DNA from: CAZJOD01 sp964547525
GTDB lineage: Bacteria; Bacillota; Clostridia; JAAYHZ01
Reading direction: 5' to 3'
Length of the DNA stretch: 13,106 bases
Assembly: GCA_964547525.1 (NCBI GenBank)
Contig: CAZJOD010000108.1
Coordinates: forward strand, 1-13,106
In this document: positions 1-5,484 of the stretch, piece after piece
Layout of the letters: each line of letters opens with the position of its first letter
Position numbering within the stretch: the stretch's first letter is position 1
Made by a program: the position numbers and the translations under genes
The notes under the pieces: generated by a model
Databases searched by the model: none
Told to the model about the DNA's origin: nothing
Seen by the model: the letters and a program-made list of their open reading frames with translations, nothing else

Positions 1-1
1 A

Positions 2-361
2 AAAGATACATGGACTTTTATAATGGGCGGTAGAAAAGAAAAATTTATGGAAGCTAAAGATTACGGATGTAATGCTTATTTTTCAACATTTATACCCATT
101 AACCCCAAAATAGCACAGGATTTTTACAAATATGTTATGACAGGTAACGATGAAAAAGCTGTTGAAATTGTAGCCCGATATGAAATACCTTTTTTTGATG
201 CCATAATGAAATTTAAAGGTGGTTTTGATGCAGGAATACGTACTGCAATTTATTTAAATCAAGGTCTGATACCGTTTTATAGAAGACCGCCATATGAAGA
301 TCCTACAGATTCGGAAATTAACGATTTGAGGGACTTTTGCAAACAACACAACATAATATAA
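2..361 (+). CDS. Dihydrodipicolinate synthase / N-acetylneuraminate lyase superfamily aldolase, C-terminal part (5' truncated)
   Basis: The reading frame is open from the window edge (first full codon at 2) to TAA at 359-361, giving 119 residues. They resemble the last 40% of DapA/NanA/KdgD-type TIM-barrel lyases: the end of the barrel (a GCNAYFSTF segment, where family members have an ...GADGVIS...-like strand), then the helical C-terminal domain with FDAGIRTAIYLNQGLIP and a closing RRPPYEDPT segment followed by a helix. Enzymes of this superfamily cleave or condense 2-oxo acids through a Schiff-base lysine. That lysine and the partner tyrosine lie upstream of the window, so the substrate cannot be read. 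The internal ATG at 23 is not the start, since the family similarity continues upstream of it. The stop codon shares its last base with a palindromic repeat (361-427). Family is likely; the exact enzyme is undecided. Confidence 0.7.
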   Translation, partial: KDTWTFIMGGRKEKFMEAKDYGCNAYFSTFIPINPKIAQDFYKYVMTGNDEKAVEIVARYEIPFFDAIMKFKGGFDAGIRTAIYLNQGLIPFYRRPPYEDPTDSEINDLRDFCKQHNII

Positions 362-427
362 TGATTATACTGCAATAACCATTTTTACTGCTACAGTTCA
401 GTTTATTTGTTTTTGCAGTGAAATCAT
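361..427. repeat. Palindromic repeat, copy A (67 bp)
   Basis: The ends form an inverted repeat: ATGATTATACTGCAA at 361-375 and TTGCAGTGAAATCAT at 413-427, matching at 13 of 15 positions. Read on the minus strand, this copy starts TGATTTCACTGCAAAAA and ends GGTTATTGCAGTATAAT; the same blocks occur on the plus strand just after glyA (1802-1839) and upstream of rarA (1956-1990). It begins on the last base of the upstream stop codon. No T-run follows either arm, so it does not look like an intrinsic terminator. Confidence 0.6.
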
Positions 428-442
428 ATAATATAAAAGAAT

Positions 443-490
443 GTTTGTTTTTGTCTTTCGTTTGTTTTTCTTTAACTTTCTTTAACCCTT
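443..490 (+). repeat. Pyrimidine-rich tract with short direct repeats upstream of the glyA promoter
   Basis: This stretch is almost all T and C with a few G and A. GTTTGTTTTT occurs at 443-452 and 460-469, and CTTTAAC at 470-476 and 480-486. It ends about 15 bp before the -35 box of the glyA promoter. The role is unknown; it may act as an AT-rich upstream promoter element or simply be low-complexity sequence. Confidence 0.4.
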
Positions 491-504
491 GTTCGTATAG
501 CGAA

Positions 505-533
505 TTGACAGGGTGTTAAAATATGTTTATAAT
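505..533 (+). promoter_or_regulatory. Consensus sigma-A promoter of glyA
   Basis: TTGACA (505-510) and TATAAT (528-533) are separated by exactly 17 bp, a full 12/12 match to the housekeeping consensus. Transcription should begin near 540, giving a leader of only about 25 nt before the glyA start. I see no riboswitch in such a short leader. Confidence 0.85.
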
Positions 534-550
534 CTATCGTATGAATTTGT

Positions 551-557
551 AGGGAGG
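551..557 (+). promoter_or_regulatory. Ribosome binding site that fixes the glyA start
   Basis: AGGGAGG lies 8 nt before ATG 566. The second in-frame ATG at 575 would be 17 nt away, so 566 is the better start. Confidence 0.75.
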
Positions 558-565
558 TAGCATAA

Positions 566-1804
566 ATGGTATGCATGAAGAATCTGGAATCGGTAGATTT
601 TGATATTTATACATCGATTAATAATGAAATTAAAAGGCAGGAACAAAAAATCGAGTTAATTGCTTCTGAGAATTTTGTCAGCAAGGCTGTACTAGAAGCG
701 ATGGGTTCGCCTTTAACCAATAAATATGCAGAAGGTTATCCGGGCAAAAGATATTACGGTGGATGTGAATATGTTGACGTTGCAGAAAATTTGGCTATAG
801 AAAGAGCAAAACAAATATTTGGTGCGGAACATGTTAACGTACAACCGCATTCGGGAGCTCAGGCTAATACGGCGGTATACTTTGCGGTATTAGAACCGGG
901 TGACACCATTTTAGGTATGAATTTATCACACGGTGGACACCTTACTCACGGTATGGCTAAAAATATATCCGGAAAGTATTTTAAGGTTGCTTCATACGGA
1001 GTTGATCCCCAAACCATGCAAATAGATTATGATTCATTAAGAGAGATCGCCTGCCAATCGAAACCTAAAATAATTGTTGCAGGTGCCAGCGCATATCCCA
1101 GAACAATTGATTTTGAAGCTTTTTATGATATAGCCAAAGAAGTTGGCTCATATCTTATGGTGGATATGGCTCATATAGCAGGCTTGGTAGCCGCGGGGCT
1201 CCACCCTAATCCTGTTCCATACGCCGATTTTGTAACAACTACCACACATAAGACTCTAAGAGGTCCTAGAGGCGGCATGATACTATGTAAACAAGAGTAT
1301 GCAAAAATTATAGACAGTGCCGTTTTTCCCGGTACCCAAGGCGGACCTTTAATGCATGTGATAGCGGCAAAAGCGGTATCGTTTAAAGAAGCGTTAACAG
1401 AAGAATTTAAAGAATATCAAAAGCAAATCGTTATTAATGCAAGAGCATTAGCCGAAGCTTTGCTTAAAAAGGGTTTAAATTTGGTGTCAGGCGGTACTGA
1501 TAATCATTTAATGCTTTTAGATCTCACTAATATGAATATTACAGGTAAAGCTGCACAAATAATGTTGGATGAGGTAAACATTACTGTTAATAAAAACGGT
1601 ATACCTTTTGATACACAAAGTCCTTTTGTAACTAGTGGAATTAGAATAGGAACCCCTGCAGTCACAACACGCGGTATGCTTGAACGTGATATGGAGGAAA
1701 TTGCCGAACTTATTTATATGACACTATCCGATTATGAAAAAAATAAAGAGATAGTCATAAAAAGAGTTGCTCAATTAACCGGTAAGTATAAATTATATAA
1801 TTGA
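566..1804 (+). CDS. glyA: Serine hydroxymethyltransferase
   Basis: This cytosolic PLP enzyme interconverts serine plus tetrahydrofolate with glycine plus 5,10-methylene-tetrahydrofolate, the main source of one-carbon units. The 412-residue length is normal for bacterial GlyA. Visible family blocks are IELIASENF near the N-terminus, TNKYAEGYPGKRYYGG, NLSHGGHLTHG, VDMAHIAGLVAAG and TTTTHKTLRGPRGG; the lysine in the last block (K229) is the PLP-binding residue. The end SPFVTSGIRIGTPAVTTRG is also typical. It appears monocistronic: a perfect promoter lies just upstream and a candidate terminator stem at 1871-1898. The TGA stop (1802-1804) is itself the first three bases of a palindromic repeat copy, so the repeat abuts the coding sequence exactly. 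Recognition is secure. Confidence 0.97.
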   Translation: MVCMKNLESVDFDIYTSINNEIKRQEQKIELIASENFVSKAVLEAMGSPLTNKYAEGYPGKRYYGGCEYVDVAENLAIERAKQIFGAEHVNVQPHSGAQANTAVYFAVLEPGDTILGMNLSHGGHLTHGMAKNISGKYFKVASYGVDPQTMQIDYDSLREIACQSKPKIIVAGASAYPRTIDFEAFYDIAKEVGSYLMVDMAHIAGLVAAGLHPNPVPYADFVTTTTHKTLRGPRGGMILCKQEYAKIIDSAVFPGTQGGPLMHVIAAKAVSFKEALTEEFKEYQKQIVINARALAEALLKKGLNLVSGGTDNHLMLLDLTNMNITGKAAQIMLDEVNITVNKNGIPFDTQSPFVTSGIRIGTPAVTTRGMLERDMEEIAELIYMTLSDYEKNKEIVIKRVAQLTGKYKLYN

Positions 1805-1839
1805 TTTCACTGCTAAAAAGGTTATTACAGTAGAATAAT
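1802..1839 (+). repeat. Palindromic repeat, copy B
   Basis: TGATTTCACTGC at 1802-1813 is followed by TAAAAAGGTTATTACAGTAG and AATAAT. Compared with the minus-strand reading of copy A it keeps both outer blocks but lacks about 28 bp of the middle, as if by internal deletion. Its first three bases are the glyA stop codon. Confidence 0.55.
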
Positions 1840-1870
1840 AAATAATATAAAAAATATAAAAAGAATTGAT

Positions 1871-1898
1871 AAGAAGGCGGGGTATATACCGCTTTCTT
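1871..1898 (+). terminator. Candidate terminator hairpin of glyA
   Basis: AAGAAGGCGG (1871-1880) can pair with CCGCTTTCTT (1889-1898) over 10 bp including one G-U pair, around an 8-nt loop. The following sequence GTTGTAACG is only mildly T-rich and most T residues are inside the stem, so it is not a textbook intrinsic terminator. Its place between glyA and the rarA promoter supports the call. Confidence 0.4.
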
Positions 1899-1916
1899 GT
1901 TGTAACGATAGAAATG

Positions 1917-1945
1917 TTGGTGTGAACGTATGGGTATGCTATAAT
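1917..1945 (+). promoter_or_regulatory. Extended -10 promoter of rarA
   Basis: TATAAT at 1940-1945 is preceded by TG plus one base (1937-1939), the extended -10 form. A weak -35, TTGGTG (1917-1922), is 17 bp upstream. Transcription should start near 1952, so the leader would begin almost at repeat copy C. Confidence 0.6.
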
Positions 1946-1955
1946 TAATATATAA

Positions 1956-1990
1956 ATGATTTCACTGCAAAAAAAGTTTTTGCAATAGAA
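1956..1990 (+). repeat. Palindromic repeat, copy C, forming a hairpin in the rarA leader
   Basis: It starts ATGATTTCACTGCAA, as in copies A and B. TGCAAAAA (1966-1973) and TTTTTGCA (1977-1984) are a perfect 8-bp inverted repeat around 3 nt. The hairpin is followed by ATAGAAGCGA, not a T-run. It lies between the predicted transcription start and the rarA start codon. Confidence 0.55.
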
Positions 1991-2019
1991 GCGAAAAATG
2001 TACAATATAACGAGGATGT

Positions 2020-3174
2020 ATGAGCGTAATTGAGCCATTGGCATACAGAATGTGTCCGAGAACACTAGAAGAATTTGTAGGGCAAAACCATATAGTAGGA
2101 AAAGGTAAGATGCTGCATAGAATGATTACTGCAGATAGAATTTCTTCTATTATTCTATATGGACCGCCCGGTACCGGTAAAACATCTTTAGCNNNNNNNN
2201 NNNNNNNNNNNNNNNNNNNNNNNNNNNNNNNNNNNNNNNNNNNNNNNNNNNNNNNNNNNNNNNNNNNNNNNNNNNNNNNNNNNNNNNNNNNNAACCCGTA
2301 TTTTGAAGTTAATAAGGCATTAATATCCCGATCGACCGTTTTTATGCTTGAACCGCTTAAAAAAACTGAAATCAAGAAAATACTAACCGACGCCATAAGT
2401 GATAAAGAAAGAGGATTGGGAAATCTAAAACTTATAGTTGATGACGATGTACTTGAGTTTTTTGCTCAAGTCAGTGAGGGTGATGTGCGTGTTGGTTTGA
2501 ACGCATTAGAATTGGCAGCATTAACAACTCCATACGAACAAAACGGTGAAATTTATATTAATTTAGGCATTGCACAAGAATGTATACAAAAAAAAGCGTT
2601 AAAATTCGATAAAAAGGGAGATAGCCATTATGATAATATTAGTGCTTTCATTAAGTCTATGAGAGGGAGTGATCCGGATGCAGCTGTGTTTTATTTGGCT
2701 CGAGCCCTATATGCGGGAGAAAGCGTGGATTTTCTTGCCAGAAGGATTATTATATGCGCGTCAGAAGATGTCGGATTGGCAAATCCGACCGCACTACAAA
2801 TTGCGGTATCGGCCGCACAGGCGGTTCATATGGTAGGTATGCCGGAGGCACGTATATTATTATCTCAAGCTGCAATCGCCATAGCTGTAAGTCCTAAATC
2901 TAATGCTTCGTATACGGCTATTGAAAATGCGTTAAAGGATGTAGAAACAAAAGAAACGGGAGATATACCGATGCATATACGAAACGCTCCTATAGTGGGA
3001 ATGAAGAACCATGGTTATGGTGAAGGATATAAGTACGCTCATAATTATGACGGCAATTATGTTTATCAAGAATATTTACCCGATAAAATGAAAGGGACTG
3101 TTTATTATAATCCCTCTCTGAACGGTAGTGAAAAAAGAATAAAGGAGTGGCTGGAAGGCAGGAAAAAAAGATGA
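2020..3174 (+). CDS. rarA: Replication-associated recombination protein A (RarA/MgsA AAA+ ATPase), interrupted by a sequence gap
   Basis: RarA is a clamp-loader-like AAA+ ATPase acting at stalled replication forks. The N-terminus has the family block EPLAYRMCPRTLEEFVGQNHIVG, here seen as PLAYRMCPRTLEEFVGQ, then Walker A GPPGTGKTS at residues 48-56. After the gap come NPYFEVNKALISRSTVF, including the arginine-finger region, the lid domain and the RarA-specific C-terminal tetramerisation domain (ARRIIICASEDVGLANP, SPKSNASYTAI, RNAPI). Walker B and sensor 1 fall in the 100-N run (2193-2292). In RarA relatives about 75-80 residues separate these flanks, whereas the gap spans about 34 codons, so the true protein is probably near 425-430 aa rather than 384. 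ATG 2020 has a close GAGG at 2012-2015. The stop overlaps the next gene by 4 nt. Confidence 0.93.
   Translation: MSVIEPLAYRMCPRTLEEFVGQNHIVGKGKMLHRMITADRISSIILYGPPGTGKTSLXXXXXXXXXXXXXXXXXXXXXXXXXXXXXXXXXXNPYFEVNKALISRSTVFMLEPLKKTEIKKILTDAISDKERGLGNLKLIVDDDVLEFFAQVSEGDVRVGLNALELAALTTPYEQNGEIYINLGIAQECIQKKALKFDKKGDSHYDNISAFIKSMRGSDPDAAVFYLARALYAGESVDFLARRIIICASEDVGLANPTALQIAVSAAQAVHMVGMPEARILLSQAAIAIAVSPKSNASYTAIENALKDVETKETGDIPMHIRNAPIVGMKNHGYGEGYKYAHNYDGNYVYQEYLPDKMKGTVYYNPSLNGSEKRIKEWLEGRKKR
2193..2292. other. Scaffold gap of 100 N
   Basis: This is an exact run of 100 unknown bases, the usual placeholder for a gap of unknown size. It keeps the rarA frame (codon GCN then 33 unknown codons), but by family spacing the real missing DNA should be nearer 225-240 bp. 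Confidence 0.95.
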
Positions 3175-3371
3175 GAAGAATTTTTGCATGGTTATTACTG
3201 ATTGGATTTATTATTTTAATAATGAATATATTTTGGTGGCAATTTGCACAGGAAGTTAGTGTTGTTATTTATATAATAATAGTAACCTTGTTTTTATATT
3301 CAAACTTAAGTAAAAATCGAAAAAGTGTAGATACACAAGATGAAAAAAATAATAATGAAAACACGGATTAA
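3171..3371 (+). CDS. Small two-helix membrane protein, unknown function
   Basis: I do not recognise the family. The 66-residue product starts MRRIF and has two likely membrane helices, about residues 4-24 (IFAWLLLIGFIILIMNIFWW) and 30-48 (SVVIYIIIVTLFLYSNL), then a polar, Asn/Glu/Lys-rich tail of about 18 residues that is probably cytoplasmic. I chose ATG 3171, not GTG 3147, because ATGA overlaps the rarA stop in the common coupling arrangement and AGG at 3160-3162 sits 8 nt upstream; GTG 3147 has its GGA directly against it. The gene is therefore probably translated with rarA. It occupies the place where related Firmicutes often have an Rrf2-family regulator before the desulfurase gene. Confidence 0.6.
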   Translation: MRRIFAWLLLIGFIILIMNIFWWQFAQEVSVVIYIIIVTLFLYSNLSKNRKSVDTQDEKNNNENTD

Positions 3372-3392
3372 AAATTACAATTAATAGTACCG

Positions 3393-3426
3393 TAAAAGGA
3401 AACATACCTCTTTTATTTTCTTTTTT
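3393..3426 (+). terminator. Candidate weak terminator after rarA and the small membrane gene
   Basis: TAAAAGG (3393-3399) can pair with CCTCTTTTA (3407-3415) with a bulge, and a T-rich stretch (TTTTCTTTTTT) runs on to 3426. The stem is AT-rich and weak, but the T-run and the position before a new promoter fit termination. Confidence 0.35.
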
Positions 3427-3462
3427 CATCCTTTAAACCATGTAGGTTTAATTTGATTGGTA

Positions 3463-3491
3463 TTGACAAGAAAAGGTTGTTATGAAATAAT
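3463..3491 (+). promoter_or_regulatory. Sigma-A promoter of the iscS-iscU operon
   Basis: TTGACA (3463-3468), a 17-bp spacer, then AATAAT (3486-3491), which is 5/6 to consensus and preceded by TG plus one base, an extended -10. Expected transcription start near 3498 leaves a leader of about 95 nt that holds the large dyad at 3526-3574. Confidence 0.75.
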
Positions 3492-3525
3492 CAAAAGAGT
3501 GCTAATGTTACGGACATATTTAATG

Positions 3526-3574
3526 ATAAATTATATAATTACCGTATAGTTGGTACGCTAATTATGTAATTTAT
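3526..3574 (+). promoter_or_regulatory. Large inverted repeat in the iscS leader
   Basis: The 21-nt arms at 3526-3546 and 3554-3574 are complementary at 19 of 21 positions around a 7-nt loop (TAGTTGG); one exception would be a U-G pair and the other is C-C. As RNA it would be a long AT-rich hairpin ending 4 nt before the ribosome site (GGATGGTGAG, 3578-3587). There is no T-run after it, so it is not a terminator. It could be an operator for a dimeric regulator or an mRNA structure affecting translation or stability. Confidence 0.6.
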
Positions 3575-3594
3575 CCGGATGGTGAGATAATTTT

Positions 3595-4770
3595 ATGAAT
3601 AAAAATATATATTTTGATAATGCTGCAACCACACGTGTAAAAGAAGAAGTTGTTAAAGCGATGGAGCCTTATTTTACCGCTGTATACGGCAATCCTTCTT
3701 CTATTCACGCATTCGGAAGGGAAGCCAGGAAAGTAATAGACCAAGAAAGGGCGATCATAGCCGAGTATTTAGGAGCAAAACCCGGTGAGATATTCTTTAC
3801 GTCTTCAGGAAGTGAAGCGGATAATTGGGCGATAAAAGGTGTTGCGTATTCGAAAGCAAAAAAGGGTAAGCATATCATTACATCGGCGATTGAACATCAT
3901 GCCGTTCTTCATACATGTCAGTATATGGAGTCAAAAGGTTATGAAGTTACGTATTTACCGGTGGATTCATACGGCAGGGTATCGATAGATGACTTAAAAA
4001 ATGCTATTAGAAAAGACACTGTACTAATTACAATAATGTATGCTAATAATGAAATAGGAACAATTCAACCTATATCTGAAATTGGTGAGATAGCAAGAAA
4101 GTATGGCATTACATTCCATACGGATGCGGTACAAGCTGTCGGCTCGGTGCCGGTGAATGTTAACGATTTAAATATCGATATGATGTCCATATCCGGTCAT
4201 AAGTTCCATGCTCCTAAGGGAATAGGTGTTTTATACGCAAAAAATCGAAAAGTCGGGGATAATTTGATTCATGGCGGCGCACAGGAAAACAACCGTCGCG
4301 CGGGAACTGAAAATATACCCTATATTGTTGGATTGTCCAAAGCGTTACAAATTGCATGTGACAATATGGATAGTAAGAAAAAGCATATTATAAATTTACG
4401 TAATGATATTATGAATTTTGTTTCTAATAATATTGAATATGTAAGACTTAACGGACATCCGGTTGAAAGGTTGCCCGGTAATATAAATTTCTCTTTTGAA
4501 TTTATCGAAGGAGAATCCTTGTTACTTATGTTGGATATGAAGGGAATATCCGCATCCAGCGGTTCGGCCTGTACATCGGGGTCTCTCGATCCTTCACATG
4601 TCTTGCTGGCTATCGGATTGTCACACGAAGTGGCACACGGGTCTATAAGATTCTCTTTATCCGACGAAAATACACAAGAGGAAGTCAACTATTTAAAAAT
4701 TGTTTTACCGGAAATAATAACCAATTTAAGAAATATTTCTCCGCTGTATAACAGTAAGAAAGGAAGGTAA
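3595..4770 (+). CDS. iscS: Cysteine desulfurase, IscS/NifS type (class I)
   Basis: This PLP enzyme converts cysteine to alanine and carries the sulfur as a persulfide for Fe-S assembly and tRNA thiolation. The 391-residue length is typical. Visible are YFDNAATT at the N-terminus, EHHAVLH (H101 aligned with the PLP-stacking histidine), HTDAVQAVG, and SGHKFHAPKG with the PLP lysine K203. The mobile loop SSGSACTSG carries the persulfide cysteine C326; this loop with SLDPSHVL is the class I (NifS/IscS) form, not the SufS form. GGTGAG at 3581-3586 is 8 nt before the ATG. iscU follows after 5 nt with its ribosome site inside the iscS end, so the two are co-translated from one message. The neighbouring scaffold and MnmA genes suggest it feeds both pathways. 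nifS would be an equally valid name. Confidence 0.95.
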   Translation: MNKNIYFDNAATTRVKEEVVKAMEPYFTAVYGNPSSIHAFGREARKVIDQERAIIAEYLGAKPGEIFFTSSGSEADNWAIKGVAYSKAKKGKHIITSAIEHHAVLHTCQYMESKGYEVTYLPVDSYGRVSIDDLKNAIRKDTVLITIMYANNEIGTIQPISEIGEIARKYGITFHTDAVQAVGSVPVNVNDLNIDMMSISGHKFHAPKGIGVLYAKNRKVGDNLIHGGAQENNRRAGTENIPYIVGLSKALQIACDNMDSKKKHIINLRNDIMNFVSNNIEYVRLNGHPVERLPGNINFSFEFIEGESLLLMLDMKGISASSGSACTSGSLDPSHVLLAIGLSHEVAHGSIRFSLSDENTQEEVNYLKIVLPEIITNLRNISPLYNSKKGR

Positions 4771-4775
4771 TAATT

Positions 4776-5225
4776 ATGTATAGTGAAAAAGTAATGGATC
4801 ATTTTTCTAACCCCAGAAATGTTGGTATAATGGAAGACGCTGATGGTGTCGGTCAAGTTGGCAATGCAAAATGCGGCGACATTATGAAAATATACCTAAA
4901 AATAGAAGAAAACGTTATTGTTGATGTAAAATTTCAGACTTTTGGATGTGCGGCGGCAATAGCAAGCAGTAGTATGGCAACCGAACTTATTATCGGGAAA
5001 ACAGTTGATGAAGCTTTAAATATTACAAACAAAGCGGTTGTAGAAGCTTTAGAAGGACTGCCTCCTGCTAAGATGCATTGTTCTTTATTAGCGGAAGAAG
5101 CAATTCAAGCGGCAATAATGGACTATAAATTAAAAAAGGGTGAGAACACCGATAACATGAAATCTTGTAGCGGCTGTTGTGGTGCTTGCGATAAAGCTGA
5201 TCTTCATAAAGTAGTCAACGAATAG
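4776..5225 (+). CDS. iscU: Fe-S cluster assembly scaffold, IscU/NifU N-terminal type
   Basis: IscU receives sulfur from the desulfurase and iron to build [2Fe-2S]/[4Fe-4S] clusters before passing them on. The ligand set is complete: C33 and D35 in NAKCGD, C58 in FGCAAAIASSS, H101-C102 in MHCSLLAEEAI. LPPAK (95-99) is close to the LPPVK site that HscA recognises in the proteobacterial protein. At 149 residues it is about 20 longer than E. coli IscU; the extra tail carries four more cysteines, CSGCCGAC at 131-138. AAGGAAGG upstream, in the end of iscS, gives a strong ribosome site. The presence of C131-C138 is visible; whether it binds metal is not known. Confidence 0.93.
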   Translation: MYSEKVMDHFSNPRNVGIMEDADGVGQVGNAKCGDIMKIYLKIEENVIVDVKFQTFGCAAAIASSSMATELIIGKTVDEALNITNKAVVEALEGLPPAKMHCSLLAEEAIQAAIMDYKLKKGENTDNMKSCSGCCGACDKADLHKVVNE

Positions 5226-5484
5226 ACAAGGTGTGCAACTAATCGAAAGCGATAAACAGTATAAAATACAAATATTTTACACCCCGTATTCGGCAGCTAT
5301 ACAAGTAACGTATATACTTTGGGATTTATTGAATGAACCGGATTGTATCGCCGGTTAACGACATATTACATCGGACTGTTTGGTAGCTGAAACCGTTTCG
5401 GGTGAGTACATATATAGCGAATATTTTAACAATTATAATAATATGTAGAGTTTTGTTTATCGTTTGTACTTGATTGGAGCGATT
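5226..5484 (+). other. 259-bp iscU-mnmA spacer with nested pairings and a broken coding-like frame
   Basis: No recognised gene lies here. Possible pairings are: TAAAATA/TATTTTA (5262-5268 with 5273-5279); CAGCTA/TAGCTG (5294-5299 with 5384-5389), extended by CGG/CCG (5291-5293 with 5393-5395) past a 3-nt bulge; and, inside that pair, AACCGG/CCGGTT (5336-5341 with 5351-5356). In the same strand one frame is open from 5215 to a TAA at 5356-5358 and again to a TAG after 5440, with codon choices like the neighbouring genes; the first part holds a TYILWDLLNEPDCIAG segment. It has no ATG, and its only early start (GTG 5233) lacks a usable ribosome site. A structured RNA leader or a gene remnant are both possible. 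Confidence 0.3.
5476..5479 (+). promoter_or_regulatory. Ribosome binding site that decides the mnmA start
   Basis: GGAG lies 5 nt before ATG 5485. The TTG at 5464 would add seven residues that precede the normal MnmA N-terminus and has no ribosome site, so 5485 is preferred. Confidence 0.6.

Noticed and set aside
1801..1990. Repeats B and C as a CRISPR array
   Set aside because: Only two direct copies of unequal length with no regular spacers, and a third in reverse orientation.
3147..3170. GTG start adding eight residues to the small membrane protein
   Set aside because: The GGA is directly against the GTG, leaving no spacing, while ATG 3171 overlaps the rarA stop as ATGA and has AGG at a normal distance.
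5233..5358. GTG-started small ORF of 41 codons
   Set aside because: Not called as a gene because its AGG is only one base from the GTG and no family is recognised; reported as an open question instead.
5464..5484. TTG start for mnmA
   Set aside because: It adds seven residues before the usual MnmA N-terminus and has no ribosome site; ATG 5485 has GGAG upstream.
5226..5484. T-box or known riboswitch ahead of mnmA
   Set aside because: No T-box sequence, no terminator helix and no riboswitch core that I recognise.
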